DNA of 14,047 nucleotides from NCBI GenBank assembly GCA_020846515.1, contig JADLDX010000047.1, forward strand, positions 1-14,047. Direction: 5' to 3'. This DNA comes from Pirellulaceae bacterium (GTDB lineage: Bacteria > Planctomycetota > Planctomycetia > Pirellulales > Pirellulaceae). Below are positions 6,945 through 14,047 of the stretch, in pieces. The stretch's first letter is position 1. Every line of letters starts with the position of its first letter. The position numbers and the translations under genes are program-made. The notes below the pieces were generated by a model that saw nothing but the letters and a program-made list of their open reading frames with translations, was not told where the DNA came from and made no database searches.

Positions 6945-7787
6945 CTACCAGGCTGTCCAGCCGCCATCGACGACCAGGTTTTGACCGGTCAGATAGCTGC
7001 TGGCCTCAGAGGCCAGAAAGACGATGGCACCTTTGAGTTCGGTGGCATGCCCCATGCGTCCCATGGGAGATTTGGTTGACAGACGTCTCACCAGTTCTGG
7101 CGAGACGGTCGACGATGGAAACGGCCCAGGGCTGAGACAGTTGACGCGCACGCGATCTTTGGCCCAGTAGACCGCCAGGTGTCTGGTCATATGCACGATA
7201 CCGCCCTTGAGCGCGTGATAGGCCACGGGACTGGCCATCGTCACGTTCTCGTACGCATCGGGATAAGAGGCGACTAAACCGTACATCGATCCAAGCAAAA
7301 CCAAACTGGCTGGTGCTTGACGTTCTACCGCATGATCGCGCAGCAATCTGGACAGCACAAAGTAGCCAGTCATGTTTTCCAACTGCCGTGTAAACTGCGC
7401 AGCGGTCACGTTCGTCCAGTCGGCGGTCACCGGTTCCTGACCGTTGTTGACCAGGACATCAATTTGACCTGTCAGAGCAATTGCCTGGCTAAAGATGGTT
7501 GGCAACGTGTCGGGCTGCATATGATCCAACTCGATACCGTAGTGTCGAGATGTCTCGGTGGTTGGTAAGTCCGCGGCCAATTTTTGAGCGCGGGCTCCAT
7601 CGCGGCTCGAAACGATCACCGACGCGCCGACTTCCGCCAGCGCGTGACACATGGCTGTCCCTAAATGTCCACAACCTCCGGTAACCAGCGCGGTCTTGCC
7701 TTTGAGACTGAATAGCTCATGCACAGTGGGAGGCACCGTGGGTGGCACTGCGGGTGATTGATTTGCAGTTGGTGTATTCTCACTCAT
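6945..7787 (-). CDS. SDR-family NAD(P)-dependent oxidoreductase (PtmA-like)
   Basis: 280 residues, ATG at 7787. Classical short-chain dehydrogenase: cofactor motif TGGCGHLG after KGKTALV, NNGQ in place of the usual NNAG, catalytic Ser167 (LLGSMYG), Tyr190 and Lys194 (YHALK), RVNCLSPGP, and the C-terminal SYLTGQNLVVDGGW. The Ser-to-Tyr spacing of 23 residues exceeds the usual 12-13 because of the insert SYPDAYENVTMASP. That insert and the flanking sequence resemble the PtmA/legionaminate-cluster SDRs as I remember them. A proline-rich N-terminal extension contains a 12-bp duplication (PPTVPPTV). Likely oxidises or reduces a sugar-derived hydroxyl in the cytoplasm. It sits 33 nt after the Gfo/Idh/MocA gene and 66 nt before the aminotransferase fusion, consistent with one operon. 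Confidence 0.92.
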   Translation of the reverse strand: MSENTPTANQSPAVPPTVPPTVHELFSLKGKTALVTGGCGHLGTAMCHALAEVGASVIVSSRDGARAQKLAADLPTTETSRHYGIELDHMQPDTLPTIFSQAIALTGQIDVLVNNGQEPVTADWTNVTAAQFTRQLENMTGYFVLSRLLRDHAVERQAPASLVLLGSMYGLVASYPDAYENVTMASPVAYHALKGGIVHMTRHLAVYWAKDRVRVNCLSPGPFPSSTVSPELVRRLSTKSPMGRMGHATELKGAIVFLASEASSYLTGQNLVVDGGWTAW

Positions 7788-7808
7788 TCTTATTGGTCTC
7801 GGCTTAGT

Positions 7809-7818
7809 GTGTCGACAC
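7809..7818. other. Short perfect palindrome between Gfo/Idh and SDR genes
   Basis: GTGTCGACAC is a perfect 10-bp palindrome in the 33-nt spacer, a few bases past the Gfo/Idh stop codon and about 20 nt before the SDR start. It is short enough to be chance. It could form a weak hairpin or a protein site. Confidence 0.25.
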
Positions 7819-7820
7819 TT

Positions 7821-8864
7821 TCAAATCGGGGATGCAGGCACCTGCTGCCAACTACTGGCCTGCACGCTGGCCAACGCCGCCAGGTTAACTTGCAATGTCT
7901 GCAAGCCTTCGGCCAGAGTACATACCGGCGCACGTCGACCTTCGATCGCGTCCAGAAAACAATTGGCTTGGGTAATGAAGGCTGTGTCACGCTCCATCGG
8001 CTCGAGAACTTCCTCTTGCCAAGGCGTATCGGGCTTGGTCATCCAGCGCAAGCGTCGTTCGTGAAACTCGCAACGCACTGTGCCCTGTTCGCAGATAACC
8101 GTGATTGTAACTTCGTTGGGAGCTTGATGTTGATTGAGACTAAAGCTCCCCAGGATCGATTTGCCTGGCAGTCCGCCGATTGGTCGATGACGAGTTAAGA
8201 CATGCGTTGTGTCCTCAACATCCACTCCATCGAGCAGTTGATGAGCCGCATCAGCCACAAGACGTTCAATCGGTCCCACCAACCACTCACCAGCATTAAG
8301 TGTATGCGTCAGCGCGTCTTGGATGGCACCACCACCGGTAGCATGGTGACGATAATAGGTATCGCGATACGCTGGACGATACGTAGGAAAATTCTGACCA
8401 CAGGTGACCACAATTTCGACAGGCGAACCGAATTGGCCGCTATGCAGTTTTTCGCGCAATGCAGCGATCAGTGGATAACCTCGCAAGACATAAGCTACCG
8501 CAGCAGTCAATTTATGGTCATCGACGATCTTGGCCAGACGAACGATACCGTCAGTGCTGGTACTCAGTGGCTTTTCAATCAACAGATGGACTCGAGCCTC
8601 GGCCAATTGAGTTGCCAGTTCGATGTGATAATTGGCTGGCGCAGCCACAACGGCGGCGGTGACCGGTGGTCCTGATGTGGCCAGCGCCGTGGCCAGGTCC
8701 GCATAGCCGGTGACGTTATAACGATCGGCAATCGTTTTTCGCAGCGATGGGTTGATCTCGACAAAGGAAGCCGTGACGCGACCGGTACCCAAAAAACAAC
8801 GCAGATGTCGCTCGCCGATCGAGCCTACTCCCACGATTAAGACATGATGCATTGGACTGGTCAT
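7821..8864 (-). CDS. Gfo/Idh/MocA-family oxidoreductase
   Basis: 347 residues, ATG at 8864 with AGGAG about 10 nt upstream; the ATGA overlaps the stop of the preceding gene. The N-terminal Rossmann fold starts VLIVGVGSIGERHLRCF (GxGxxG). The family EKP motif has Lys98 (IEKPLST). The C-terminal substrate domain has the GGGAIQDALTH segment, with Asp183 and His187 at the usual catalytic place. Length is normal for the family. These enzymes move hydride between NAD(P) and sugars or cyclitols; the exact substrate is not predictable. No export signal, so cytoplasmic. Tight coupling to the secreted propeller upstream and the SDR downstream suggests the same pathway. Relatives are frequent in nonulosonic and amino-sugar clusters beside SDR and class III aminotransferase genes (from memory). 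Confidence 0.93.
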   Translation of the reverse strand: MTSPMHHVLIVGVGSIGERHLRCFLGTGRVTASFVEINPSLRKTIADRYNVTGYADLATALATSGPPVTAAVVAAPANYHIELATQLAEARVHLLIEKPLSTSTDGIVRLAKIVDDHKLTAAVAYVLRGYPLIAALREKLHSGQFGSPVEIVVTCGQNFPTYRPAYRDTYYRHHATGGGAIQDALTHTLNAGEWLVGPIERLVADAAHQLLDGVDVEDTTHVLTRHRPIGGLPGKSILGSFSLNQHQAPNEVTITVICEQGTVRCEFHERRLRWMTKPDTPWQEEVLEPMERDTAFITQANCFLDAIEGRRAPVCTLAEGLQTLQVNLAALASVQASSWQQVPASPI

Positions 8865-10570
8865 TGATCGCTTGCTCCTGCGATTTGTAGTGCATAAAGA
8901 TCCGCGTCCTGCATGACGAAACGCAGTCGAATGGCGGTGCGATCGCCCACTCGCAGACTATCGGCCAGCGAGGAGTCGGCCGCTTTGAGCAGTTGTCTCA
9001 AGTCGCTGCCCGATTTCCAACGCACAGTGCGATCCACTTCGTTACCGATCAGTTCGACGCAATCACTGGCTGCCAAGCCTGGTATTGCCTGGCCATGCTG
9101 GTTCTGGACCTCCACACGAATGGAGCCCACCGCCGAAGTTGAAAAGTTTAACCGCAAATGCAGCGGAGTTGTTGTGGCAGCGGCCAATTGGTTGGACCGT
9201 TCAGATTCGTCGAACGTGAATAACTTGGTTAGCAAAGTCCCGCCGTCGTAGCCCGCATGAACGGACGCAAAACCATCCAATCGCAGCGAGTAGCGATGCA
9301 GGTGAGCCGTCGGCTGAGCATTGTCCTGGTTCGCATAGATCGACATTTCCGTGGGACTGGTCTGAAGGATGCCCAAGGCCGGGTAATTCGTGCGTGACAC
9401 CCAATTGCGAGCTCCAATACCTGGCCGAATGAAGCAACTCATAAACGAACGGTCATACACATTCCCACCGCGCGTGGTCATCAGGATCGCGTCGGATAAA
9501 TCTTTATGGTACCCCTTGGCGACTTGTAAGGCCGCCGCTTCTTCATCGCTAATCGCTTGACGACCAGGTACAAAACGGGCGGCGATGGCTACGTACAACT
9601 GCGGAGCGCGAAAGTAGGGCGAGGTTTGATTGGTGTACAACTCCTCGATCGGCGATGGTCGGCCGTCGGTTTCATACTCCATCAGCACAGGCTCACTCCA
9701 GTTCAAAAAGTCCTGGCTCTCGCAGCGTGCAATGCGTCGCACTCCATTCCAAATTCGAAAATAGCACACGTACTTCTTTTCTGAGGCTGACCAAAAAGCT
9801 ACGTTCTGCGAATCAAACATCCAACTGAACTTAAACGGTGCTTTTTTTGGTACAACGGCAGCCGTGCGCATCTTGGTCCAGTGCAAGCCATCGGGCGATG
9901 CAAAGGCCACCAGGCCGGTCGTATCCAAGCCACTAAGCGCTTTATAACGCTGCTCACGCGGGCAATCAGGACGAGTATCGATGAAAGGGCTGAAGTTGTG
10001 AGAGTAAGGTGCGTCATTCGCCCAAACCACATTGTTGGCTTTGGAACCACCTACTTCAAAAAGATTCAATTCAGGCCGAGTCCAGTGGATGCCATCCTCT
10101 GACTCAGCCACACAGGTGACCTCACCATTAGTGCCATCCAATGTTCCAAGTGGCATGCCGCGATAGTACACGCGCATTTTCGAACCATCCTGCAACATAG
10201 TGCAGTAGCCGCAATGCACCCCTTCCCACGGCTTATCAAACTTAAAGACATTGCCTTCGTCTCTGGGTTCATGCAGCTGTCGTTGTACGCGATCCATTTT
10301 GTCAATGAGATAGCTGTCGACGAACAGTTCGCGATGCTGGCCCAGTTCCAGGACCTTCGCCTGGGCCAAACAGTCAGCAGAATTAGACCAAAGTGTGCTC
10401 GTGCAGATCAAACCAGCCATAATCAACCGAGCCGACAACCACCGCACCTTTATTACACGAGGCGCCAATAACAGCGCCGCTAGTAACGGCGCTGCTAGAA
10501 ACCGTGCTACTAGCAATTTGGTCACGCTTAAACCCTTGAAGTTACGCGTTGATGAATGGATAGAGAACAC
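8861..10570 (-). CDS. Exported glycoside-hydrolase-like five-bladed beta-propeller protein (GH43/GH32-like)
   Basis: 569 residues from a GTG at 10570, chosen because AAAGGA lies 6 nt upstream. A second GTG at 10525 (AGGG about 7 nt upstream) and an ATG at 10420 are alternatives. The N-terminus holds a repetitive hydrophobic stretch and a second hydrophobic segment (MAGLICTSTLW), so export or membrane anchoring is likely. From about residue 72 the protein matches a family common in planctomycetes: HRELFVDSYLID (79-90) and Asp-box-like SEDGIHW (157-163) and SPDGLHW (225-231), with blades carrying aromatic and acidic residues as in the GH43/32/68 clan. The last 150 residues look like a beta-sandwich carbohydrate-binding-type domain. 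A glycan substrate is inferred; catalytic acids are not assigned. It is first in the leftward operon and overlaps the Gfo/Idh start by 4 bp. Confidence 0.83.
   Translation of the reverse strand: MFSIHSSTRNFKGLSVTKLLVARFLAAPLLAALLLAPRVIKVRWLSARLIMAGLICTSTLWSNSADCLAQAKVLELGQHRELFVDSYLIDKMDRVQRQLHEPRDEGNVFKFDKPWEGVHCGYCTMLQDGSKMRVYYRGMPLGTLDGTNGEVTCVAESEDGIHWTRPELNLFEVGGSKANNVVWANDAPYSHNFSPFIDTRPDCPREQRYKALSGLDTTGLVAFASPDGLHWTKMRTAAVVPKKAPFKFSWMFDSQNVAFWSASEKKYVCYFRIWNGVRRIARCESQDFLNWSEPVLMEYETDGRPSPIEELYTNQTSPYFRAPQLYVAIAARFVPGRQAISDEEAAALQVAKGYHKDLSDAILMTTRGGNVYDRSFMSCFIRPGIGARNWVSRTNYPALGILQTSPTEMSIYANQDNAQPTAHLHRYSLRLDGFASVHAGYDGGTLLTKLFTFDESERSNQLAAATTTPLHLRLNFSTSAVGSIRVEVQNQHGQAIPGLAASDCVELIGNEVDRTVRWKSGSDLRQLLKAADSSLADSLRVGDRTAIRLRFVMQDADLYALQIAGASDQ
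10461..10520 (-). repeat. 15-bp tandem repeat (4 diverged units) in the propeller signal peptide
   Basis: Units lie at 10461-10475, 10476-10490, 10491-10505 and 10506-10520; the first three neighbours match at 11 of 15 bases and the last is weaker. The coding strand reads LLVAR, FLAAP, LLAAL, LLAPR. The unit length and leucine-rich pentapeptide pattern parallel the array in the alpha/beta hydrolase gene at 3946-4005, though the codons differ. Confidence 0.7.
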
Positions 10571-10576
10571 GTAAAG

Positions 10577-10582
10577 TCCTTT
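10577..10582 (-). promoter_or_regulatory. Ribosome binding site deciding the GTG start at 10570
   Basis: AAAGGA on the minus strand is 6 nt from the GTG at 10570, the strongest Shine-Dalgarno match among the candidate starts of this propeller gene. It supports the long N-terminus over the alternatives at 10525 and 10420. Confidence 0.6.
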
Positions 10583-10683
10583 CAGAAGGCCATGTCGCTA
10601 TTGAAGTGGACGACTGGAACAATTACGGATGGTCAACAAGTGAAATGCACCGAACCCGAGCCGAGTCTAGTCCAAGATTTTTA

Positions 10684-10792
10684 TCAGGGACCTAGCCTGG
10701 ACTTTCGTCAGGAACTAGCCAGCGTCTCGTTCGGGCCTGGTCGGTATCTGGGCAGGAATTGACAAAACAGGGCAGGAATGGTCAGGAATGTC
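10684..10792. repeat. Short direct repeats in the divergent promoter region
   Basis: Two related blocks start at 10684 (TCAGGGACCTAGCC) and 10708 (TCAGGAACTAGCC), 24 bp apart. A second set, GGCAGGAAT at 10751-10759 and 10771-10779 (20 bp apart), is followed by GTCAGGAATG near 10781. The spacing near two helical turns would suit binding of a regulator on one DNA face. They could equally be remnants of an interspersed planctomycete repeat. The whole region 10571-10921 has no credible gene. Confidence 0.45.
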
Positions 10793-10814
10793 AGCGTTGG
10801 TTGTGTGCGTCAGC

Positions 10815-10874
10815 TTGCGACGCCCAGATTGAGATAATACTATCTTTGACATCGACATGTGTGGAGAGTACTTC
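10815..10874 (+). promoter_or_regulatory. Candidate promoters for the symporter operon
   Basis: Two weak sigma70-like options. TTGCGA (10815-10820) lies 17 bp from TACTAT (10838-10843), within an AGATA/TATCT inverted repeat at 10832-10845. TTGACA (10846-10851) is a perfect -35 but has a poor -10 (TACTTC, 10869-10874). Planctomycete promoters often depart from the consensus, so confidence is low. Confidence 0.25.
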
Positions 10875-10907
10875 ACGCGGACCATTTTTTGGACCTGTTT
10901 CGACACT

Positions 10908-10915
10908 GGGAGAAA
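10908..10915 (+). promoter_or_regulatory. Ribosome binding site deciding the symporter start
   Basis: GGGAGAAA ends 6 nt before the GTG at 10922, with the GGGAG core 9 nt away. This favours the GTG at 10922 over the GTG at 10859, which would add 21 residues unlike a symporter N-terminus. Confidence 0.6.
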
Positions 10916-10921
10916 TCTGCC

Positions 10922-12415
10922 GTGACATATGTCGATCTGCTGGTGCTGGTAGCTTATGCAGTGCTGATGGTCGGCGTAGGCGTCTATTATTCACGGCAAA
11001 ATAAAACGGCCGACGATTACTTGCTCGGCGGCCGACGCTTGTCGCCAATCGCGCTAGGCCTGTCATTGTTCGCCACGCTTGTCAGTACTCTTTCCTACTT
11101 GGGCAATCCAGGTGAGATGCTGGCTCATGGCCCGATGATGGTCACGCAAGTCGCCGCTTTTCCATTGATATTTGTGATCGTTGGTTACGGACTGATCCCT
11201 TTGTTGATGCGACAACCGGTAACCAGCGCTTATGAACTTCTCGAGTCGCGACTGGGTACGAGCATTCGCATGGCTGGTGCCGGGGTATTTCTGCTGTTGC
11301 GTTTGGGATGGATGGCGACCATCTTGTTTGCCACGAGCCGGGTTGTTTTGATCCCACTGCTGGGACTGGATCCAAGTTGGACCGCCGCCATTTGCATCTC
11401 CCTGGGACTATTGACGGCTTTGTATGCGTCAATAGGCGGCGTTAAGGCGGTTGTAATGACCGATGCGATTCAGTCAGTGACGATGCTCGCCGGTGCCATT
11501 GTTACGTTATCGGTCATCACGATCAAGTTAGGCGGGGTGAGTGCCTGGTGGCCGCAAGTTTGGCCGGAACATTGGCAAACACCTCACTGGGGAATCGATC
11601 CCAATGTACGGGTCTCGTTCGGTATGTTGATGATTTCGGTTACCTTGTGGTACGTATGCACCAACGGTTCGGACCAGATGTCGATTCAGAGATTTCTATC
11701 GACTCGCGATCCTGCGGCGGCTCGCAAAACATTGTTCGTATCGCAGATCACCGATGGCACAGTCACGCTGCTGTTGGGTCTAACCGGCGTTGCGCTGTTG
11801 GGGTTTTACACAGCCCATCCACCAGAGTTGGCAGCGGGACAAACTATCGCATCGATCGGTGACCAGTTGTTCCCGAAATTCATCATGACCGAAATGCCAT
11901 CTGGATTGTCTGGTCTGGTATTAGCCGCGATTTTGTCGGCCGCATTATCCAGCCTATCCTCGGGAGTGAATTCAGCCTGTGCCGTTTTAGAACGCGATTT
12001 TTTGTCGGCACGTACCGACGATGAACGTGCGACGGTCAGACGGTTAAAATGGCTGACCTGGATCATCGCCTTGGTGGCTATCGCGGTCAGCATGTTAAAT
12101 CTACTGTTTGTTGGCAATCTGATCGAACGCTGCTTTAAACTGATTAATCTACTAACGGCTCCGCTGTTCGTGCTGTTTTTCTTGGCTCTGTTTGTGCCTT
12201 GGGCCAATGCGATTGGCGCCTGGTGTGGGTTGCTGCTGAGTGCTGCGACGGCCATATTGATTGCCTACTCCAAAGAGTTAAGCTTGCCCATCCAGATCAG
12301 TTTCGTGTGGATCATTCCTTGTTCGCTGCTGGTGGGTATTACCGTCGGCTGCCTGGCAAGTGCCGTGGCCGGTTTGATTGTGCCTAGATCCAAGACCACT
12401 CACTTAACGGGATAA
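10922..12415 (+). CDS. Sodium:solute symporter (SSS family)
   Basis: 497 residues from the GTG at 10922, normal for the SSS family, with about 13 hydrophobic segments. The first helix is TYVDLLVLVAYAVLMVGVG. The family hallmark ADDYLLGGRRLSP (about 32-44) follows, then a TM2 with SLFATLVSTLSYLGNPGE. The conserved TM8-like segment contains Ser343 and Ser344 in ALSSLSSGVNS, at the position where SSS proteins place the Na2-site serines. It would import an organic solute with sodium across the inner membrane. SSS members carry sugars, sialic acids, amino acids and more, so the substrate is not settled; the sialidase-like and amino-sugar-type neighbours make a sugar acid or amino sugar plausible. 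First gene of the rightward set, 4 nt before the dioxygenase gene. Confidence 0.92.
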   Translation: MTYVDLLVLVAYAVLMVGVGVYYSRQNKTADDYLLGGRRLSPIALGLSLFATLVSTLSYLGNPGEMLAHGPMMVTQVAAFPLIFVIVGYGLIPLLMRQPVTSAYELLESRLGTSIRMAGAGVFLLLRLGWMATILFATSRVVLIPLLGLDPSWTAAICISLGLLTALYASIGGVKAVVMTDAIQSVTMLAGAIVTLSVITIKLGGVSAWWPQVWPEHWQTPHWGIDPNVRVSFGMLMISVTLWYVCTNGSDQMSIQRFLSTRDPAAARKTLFVSQITDGTVTLLLGLTGVALLGFYTAHPPELAAGQTIASIGDQLFPKFIMTEMPSGLSGLVLAAILSAALSSLSSGVNSACAVLERDFLSARTDDERATVRRLKWLTWIIALVAIAVSMLNLLFVGNLIERCFKLINLLTAPLFVLFFLALFVPWANAIGAWCGLLLSAATAILIAYSKELSLPIQISFVWIIPCSLLVGITVGCLASAVAGLIVPRSKTTHLTG

Positions 12416-12419
12416 GTAC

Positions 12420-13211
12420 ATGAGCACCACGCATCTTCGCGAGACCAACGCAATGACCTTTACCGCAGCCAAAGCCGATTACGACAAACACGGCTTCGTT
12501 ATCCTCCGGCAGTTCCTAAACTCGGAAGAACTAGCGGAATTGCGAGAGAACCTGGAGCGTTACATACGTGATGTGGTGCCGGGCTTGCCAGACGCGGATG
12601 CGTTCTACCAAGATCGTGCGCGTCCCGAGACGCTCAAACAAATGCAACGTATGGGCTGCGATGAGTACTTTCTTAATTATGCTCAGCACCCCAAGTGGCA
12701 CGCGTTGGCGGAAGCACTCGTGGGTGAACCAGTTATCTGCGACCAGCCTGAGTGGTTTAATAAGCCACCCGGCACCAATCACGTGACACCTCCCCATCAA
12801 GACAATTTTTATTTTTGCCTCAAGCCCTCCAACGTGGTCACGATCTGGCTGGCTTTGGATGCCACGGATGCGGAAAATGGATGCTTGCGTTACGTCGACG
12901 GTTCGCATCTCCAGGGCTATCGCACACATGCCAAGTCGAAGATCCTGGGGTTCTCGCAAGGCATCGTCGATTACAGACCCGACGATTTTACGCGCGAAGT
13001 ACCGGTGCCGCTGCAACCGGGGGACGCCGTGGCACATCATGGTATGACTATCCATCGCGCGGATGCGAACATGTCCAGCACGCGTCACCGACGCTCCTTT
13101 GCTTTGGTCTTAAAAGGCCAGTCTTGCACCCGAGATGAAGCCGCCTATGAACGCTACATGCAATCCGCTCAAGCTCAGCATCAAGAATTCGGACTGGTGC
13201 AAAAACCTTAA
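12420..13211 (+). CDS. Phytanoyl-CoA dioxygenase (PhyH)-family Fe(II)/2-oxoglutarate oxygenase
   Basis: 263 residues from the ATG at 12420. An internal ATG at 12453 (GCGAGA upstream) starts directly at the conserved domain and is a possible alternative. PhyH features: YDKHGFVILRQFL at the start, the iron facial triad His126 and Asp128 (PPHQDNFYF) with distal His212 (MTIHRADANM), and the 2-oxoglutarate-binding Arg a little further on in TRHRRSFAL. WLALDATDAENGCLRYVDGSH is the characteristic mid-domain segment. Such enzymes hydroxylate small molecules, or desaturate or cleave them, in the cytoplasm with O2. The substrate is unknown; nothing here suggests phytanate metabolism. The gene follows the symporter stop by 4 nt, so it is translationally close and probably acts on the imported compound or a derivative. 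Confidence 0.92.
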   Translation: MSTTHLRETNAMTFTAAKADYDKHGFVILRQFLNSEELAELRENLERYIRDVVPGLPDADAFYQDRARPETLKQMQRMGCDEYFLNYAQHPKWHALAEALVGEPVICDQPEWFNKPPGTNHVTPPHQDNFYFCLKPSNVVTIWLALDATDAENGCLRYVDGSHLQGYRTHAKSKILGFSQGIVDYRPDDFTREVPVPLQPGDAVAHHGMTIHRADANMSSTRHRRSFALVLKGQSCTRDEAAYERYMQSAQAQHQEFGLVQKP

Positions 13212-13273
13212 GCCAAGTCAATGCGTCCTCGCGCTTAGAAAACGGAACAGCATTGCTCCCTGGTGGGTAGCCC

Positions 13274-14047
13274 ATGATCGACCTTTCCCAATCCGCCGCC
13301 GCATCGCCGCTGATCCATACGGTCGCTGCCGATCCCGGTCGTCGGTGGCTGAAAGACGCTAATATCGCGGTGGATGCCGCCCCAGACAGTGCTGCCCAGT
13401 TTATTGCGTCCAACGGTGACGTAGCATTTCAGGCCATGGATTGGCGCGCTTCGTCGGCGGAGCGCACCGGCATCTTTGGAGCTGTCTCTCCGCGCGTGAT
13501 CGCTTTGCCTGGTGGCGGTTATCGTATGTTCTATACGCAGATTTTTCCTCGCGATGGATATCCCATGGGAGCAGTGGACTATGATCAGGCTGCCTCGCGG
13601 ATCATGAGTGCCTCGTCGGTCGACGGCTTAACCTGGAGCCCAGAGCCAGGCGTGCGCCTTTCGCCGCAAGCCGGTGGCGCAGGTGATTACCGAGTGGTCT
13701 CTTCGGACGTTGTGCCCGTCGGCAGTGGTGAGCTTTGGCGGATGTATTACGAATGTTGCCCTGGTACACAAGCCACGACTAATTCGATTCGCAGCGCTAT
13801 CTCTCAAGATCTGGGTAGCACGTGGAGTCTGGAGCCTGGGGTGCGTTGGCAGACCGACGGACACAATTACTCTGCACCGCGCATCCTGCATCTGGACGAC
13901 GGACGATGTCGACTTTATTGTGTCCAACGCGGGCTGGGAATTATCAGTTGCGTCTCAAGTGATGGCTTGAACTTTCAGCGTGAACCTGGCGTGCGTTTGC
14001 TACCCGGCTCGGCCTACGATCGCTTGATTGCCTTTGCACCTGAGATA
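13274..14047 (+). CDS. Cytoplasmic beta-propeller (sialidase/GH43-like) protein, C-terminus cut by window edge
   Basis: ATG at 13274, 62 nt after the dioxygenase gene; the frame stays open to the right edge (258 codons). No signal peptide is visible (MIDLSQSAAASPLIH), unlike the other propellers here. Blade repeats pair an Asp-box-like motif with EPGVR: SVDGLTW 115-121 and EPGVR 124-128, SQDLGSTW 177-184 and EPGVR 187-191, SSDGLNF 228-234 and EPGVR 237-241. YRMFYTQIFP and WRMYYECCPG are blade strands as in GH43/BNR-like proteins. It may be a cytoplasmic glycosidase or a non-catalytic sugar-binding propeller; catalytic residues cannot be assigned from the part seen. Location in the rightward set suggests a role after uptake. 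Confidence 0.82.
   Translation, partial: MIDLSQSAAASPLIHTVAADPGRRWLKDANIAVDAAPDSAAQFIASNGDVAFQAMDWRASSAERTGIFGAVSPRVIALPGGGYRMFYTQIFPRDGYPMGAVDYDQAASRIMSASSVDGLTWSPEPGVRLSPQAGGAGDYRVVSSDVVPVGSGELWRMYYECCPGTQATTNSIRSAISQDLGSTWSLEPGVRWQTDGHNYSAPRILHLDDGRCRLYCVQRGLGIISCVSSDGLNFQREPGVRLLPGSAYDRLIAFAPEI

Noticed and set aside
7728..7751. 12-bp duplication giving PPTVPPTV in the SDR N-terminus
   Set aside because: Only two units in a flexible proline-rich extension; too small to interpret beyond local slippage.
11806..12255. 149-codon minus-strand frame opposite the symporter
   Set aside because: Antisense shadow of transmembrane helices; no start context and no recognisable family.
12531..13088. 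185-codon minus-strand frame opposite the PhyH gene
   Set aside because: It is antisense to a gene with intact iron-binding motifs and shows no domain of its own.

Overview
The window looks like a planctomycete chromosome, probably Pirellulaceae-like. The clues are moderate GC, a secreted PQQ-type propeller whose mature N-terminus has the EDWPQFRGPN signature seen in many planctomycete proteins, several secreted beta-propeller proteins, a HEAT-repeat/sialidase fusion, and patchy Shine-Dalgarno use. The taxonomy is recognised from memory, not from a search.

Layout: two divergent gene sets face away from a roughly 350-bp intergenic region (10571-10921). Leftward (minus strand), in transcription order: a secreted glycoside-hydrolase-like propeller (8861-10570), a Gfo/Idh/MocA oxidoreductase overlapping it by 4 bp (7821-8864), an SDR dehydrogenase (6945-7787), and an 813-residue fusion of an amidohydrolase with a class III aminotransferase (4437-6878). 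A 385-bp gene-free stretch with a nested inverted repeat follows. Then come an exported alpha/beta hydrolase (3074-4051), a HEAT plus sialidase-like protein (1081-3036) and a PQQ-like propeller with EF-hands that runs off the left edge (1-1094). Rightward (plus strand): a sodium:solute symporter (10922-12415), a phytanoyl-CoA dioxygenase-family protein (12420-13211) and a propeller protein without a signal peptide that runs off the right edge (13274-14047).

How the parts may work together (inference): the exported hydrolase and propellers would release or bind a glycan-derived or acylated compound, the symporter would import it, and the cytoplasmic dehydrogenases, amidohydrolase-aminotransferase and Fe(II)/2-oxoglutarate oxygenase would process it. 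The SDR, Gfo/Idh and aminotransferase resemble proteins I recall from nonulosonic-acid (legionaminate-type) sugar clusters. No nonulosonate synthase or cytidylyltransferase is visible here, and the company is a transporter and hydrolases. The most interesting reading is therefore an undescribed uptake and catabolic (or remodelling) locus for an unusual amino or keto sugar.

Non-coding highlights: 15-bp tandem repeats encode LLxAx-type pentapeptides in the signal-peptide regions of two separate genes. There is a REP-like inverted repeat at 4201-4334, a probable interspersed repeat at 6902-6943, and short direct repeats in the divergent promoter region. No tRNA, rRNA, CRISPR array or intact insertion sequence was seen.
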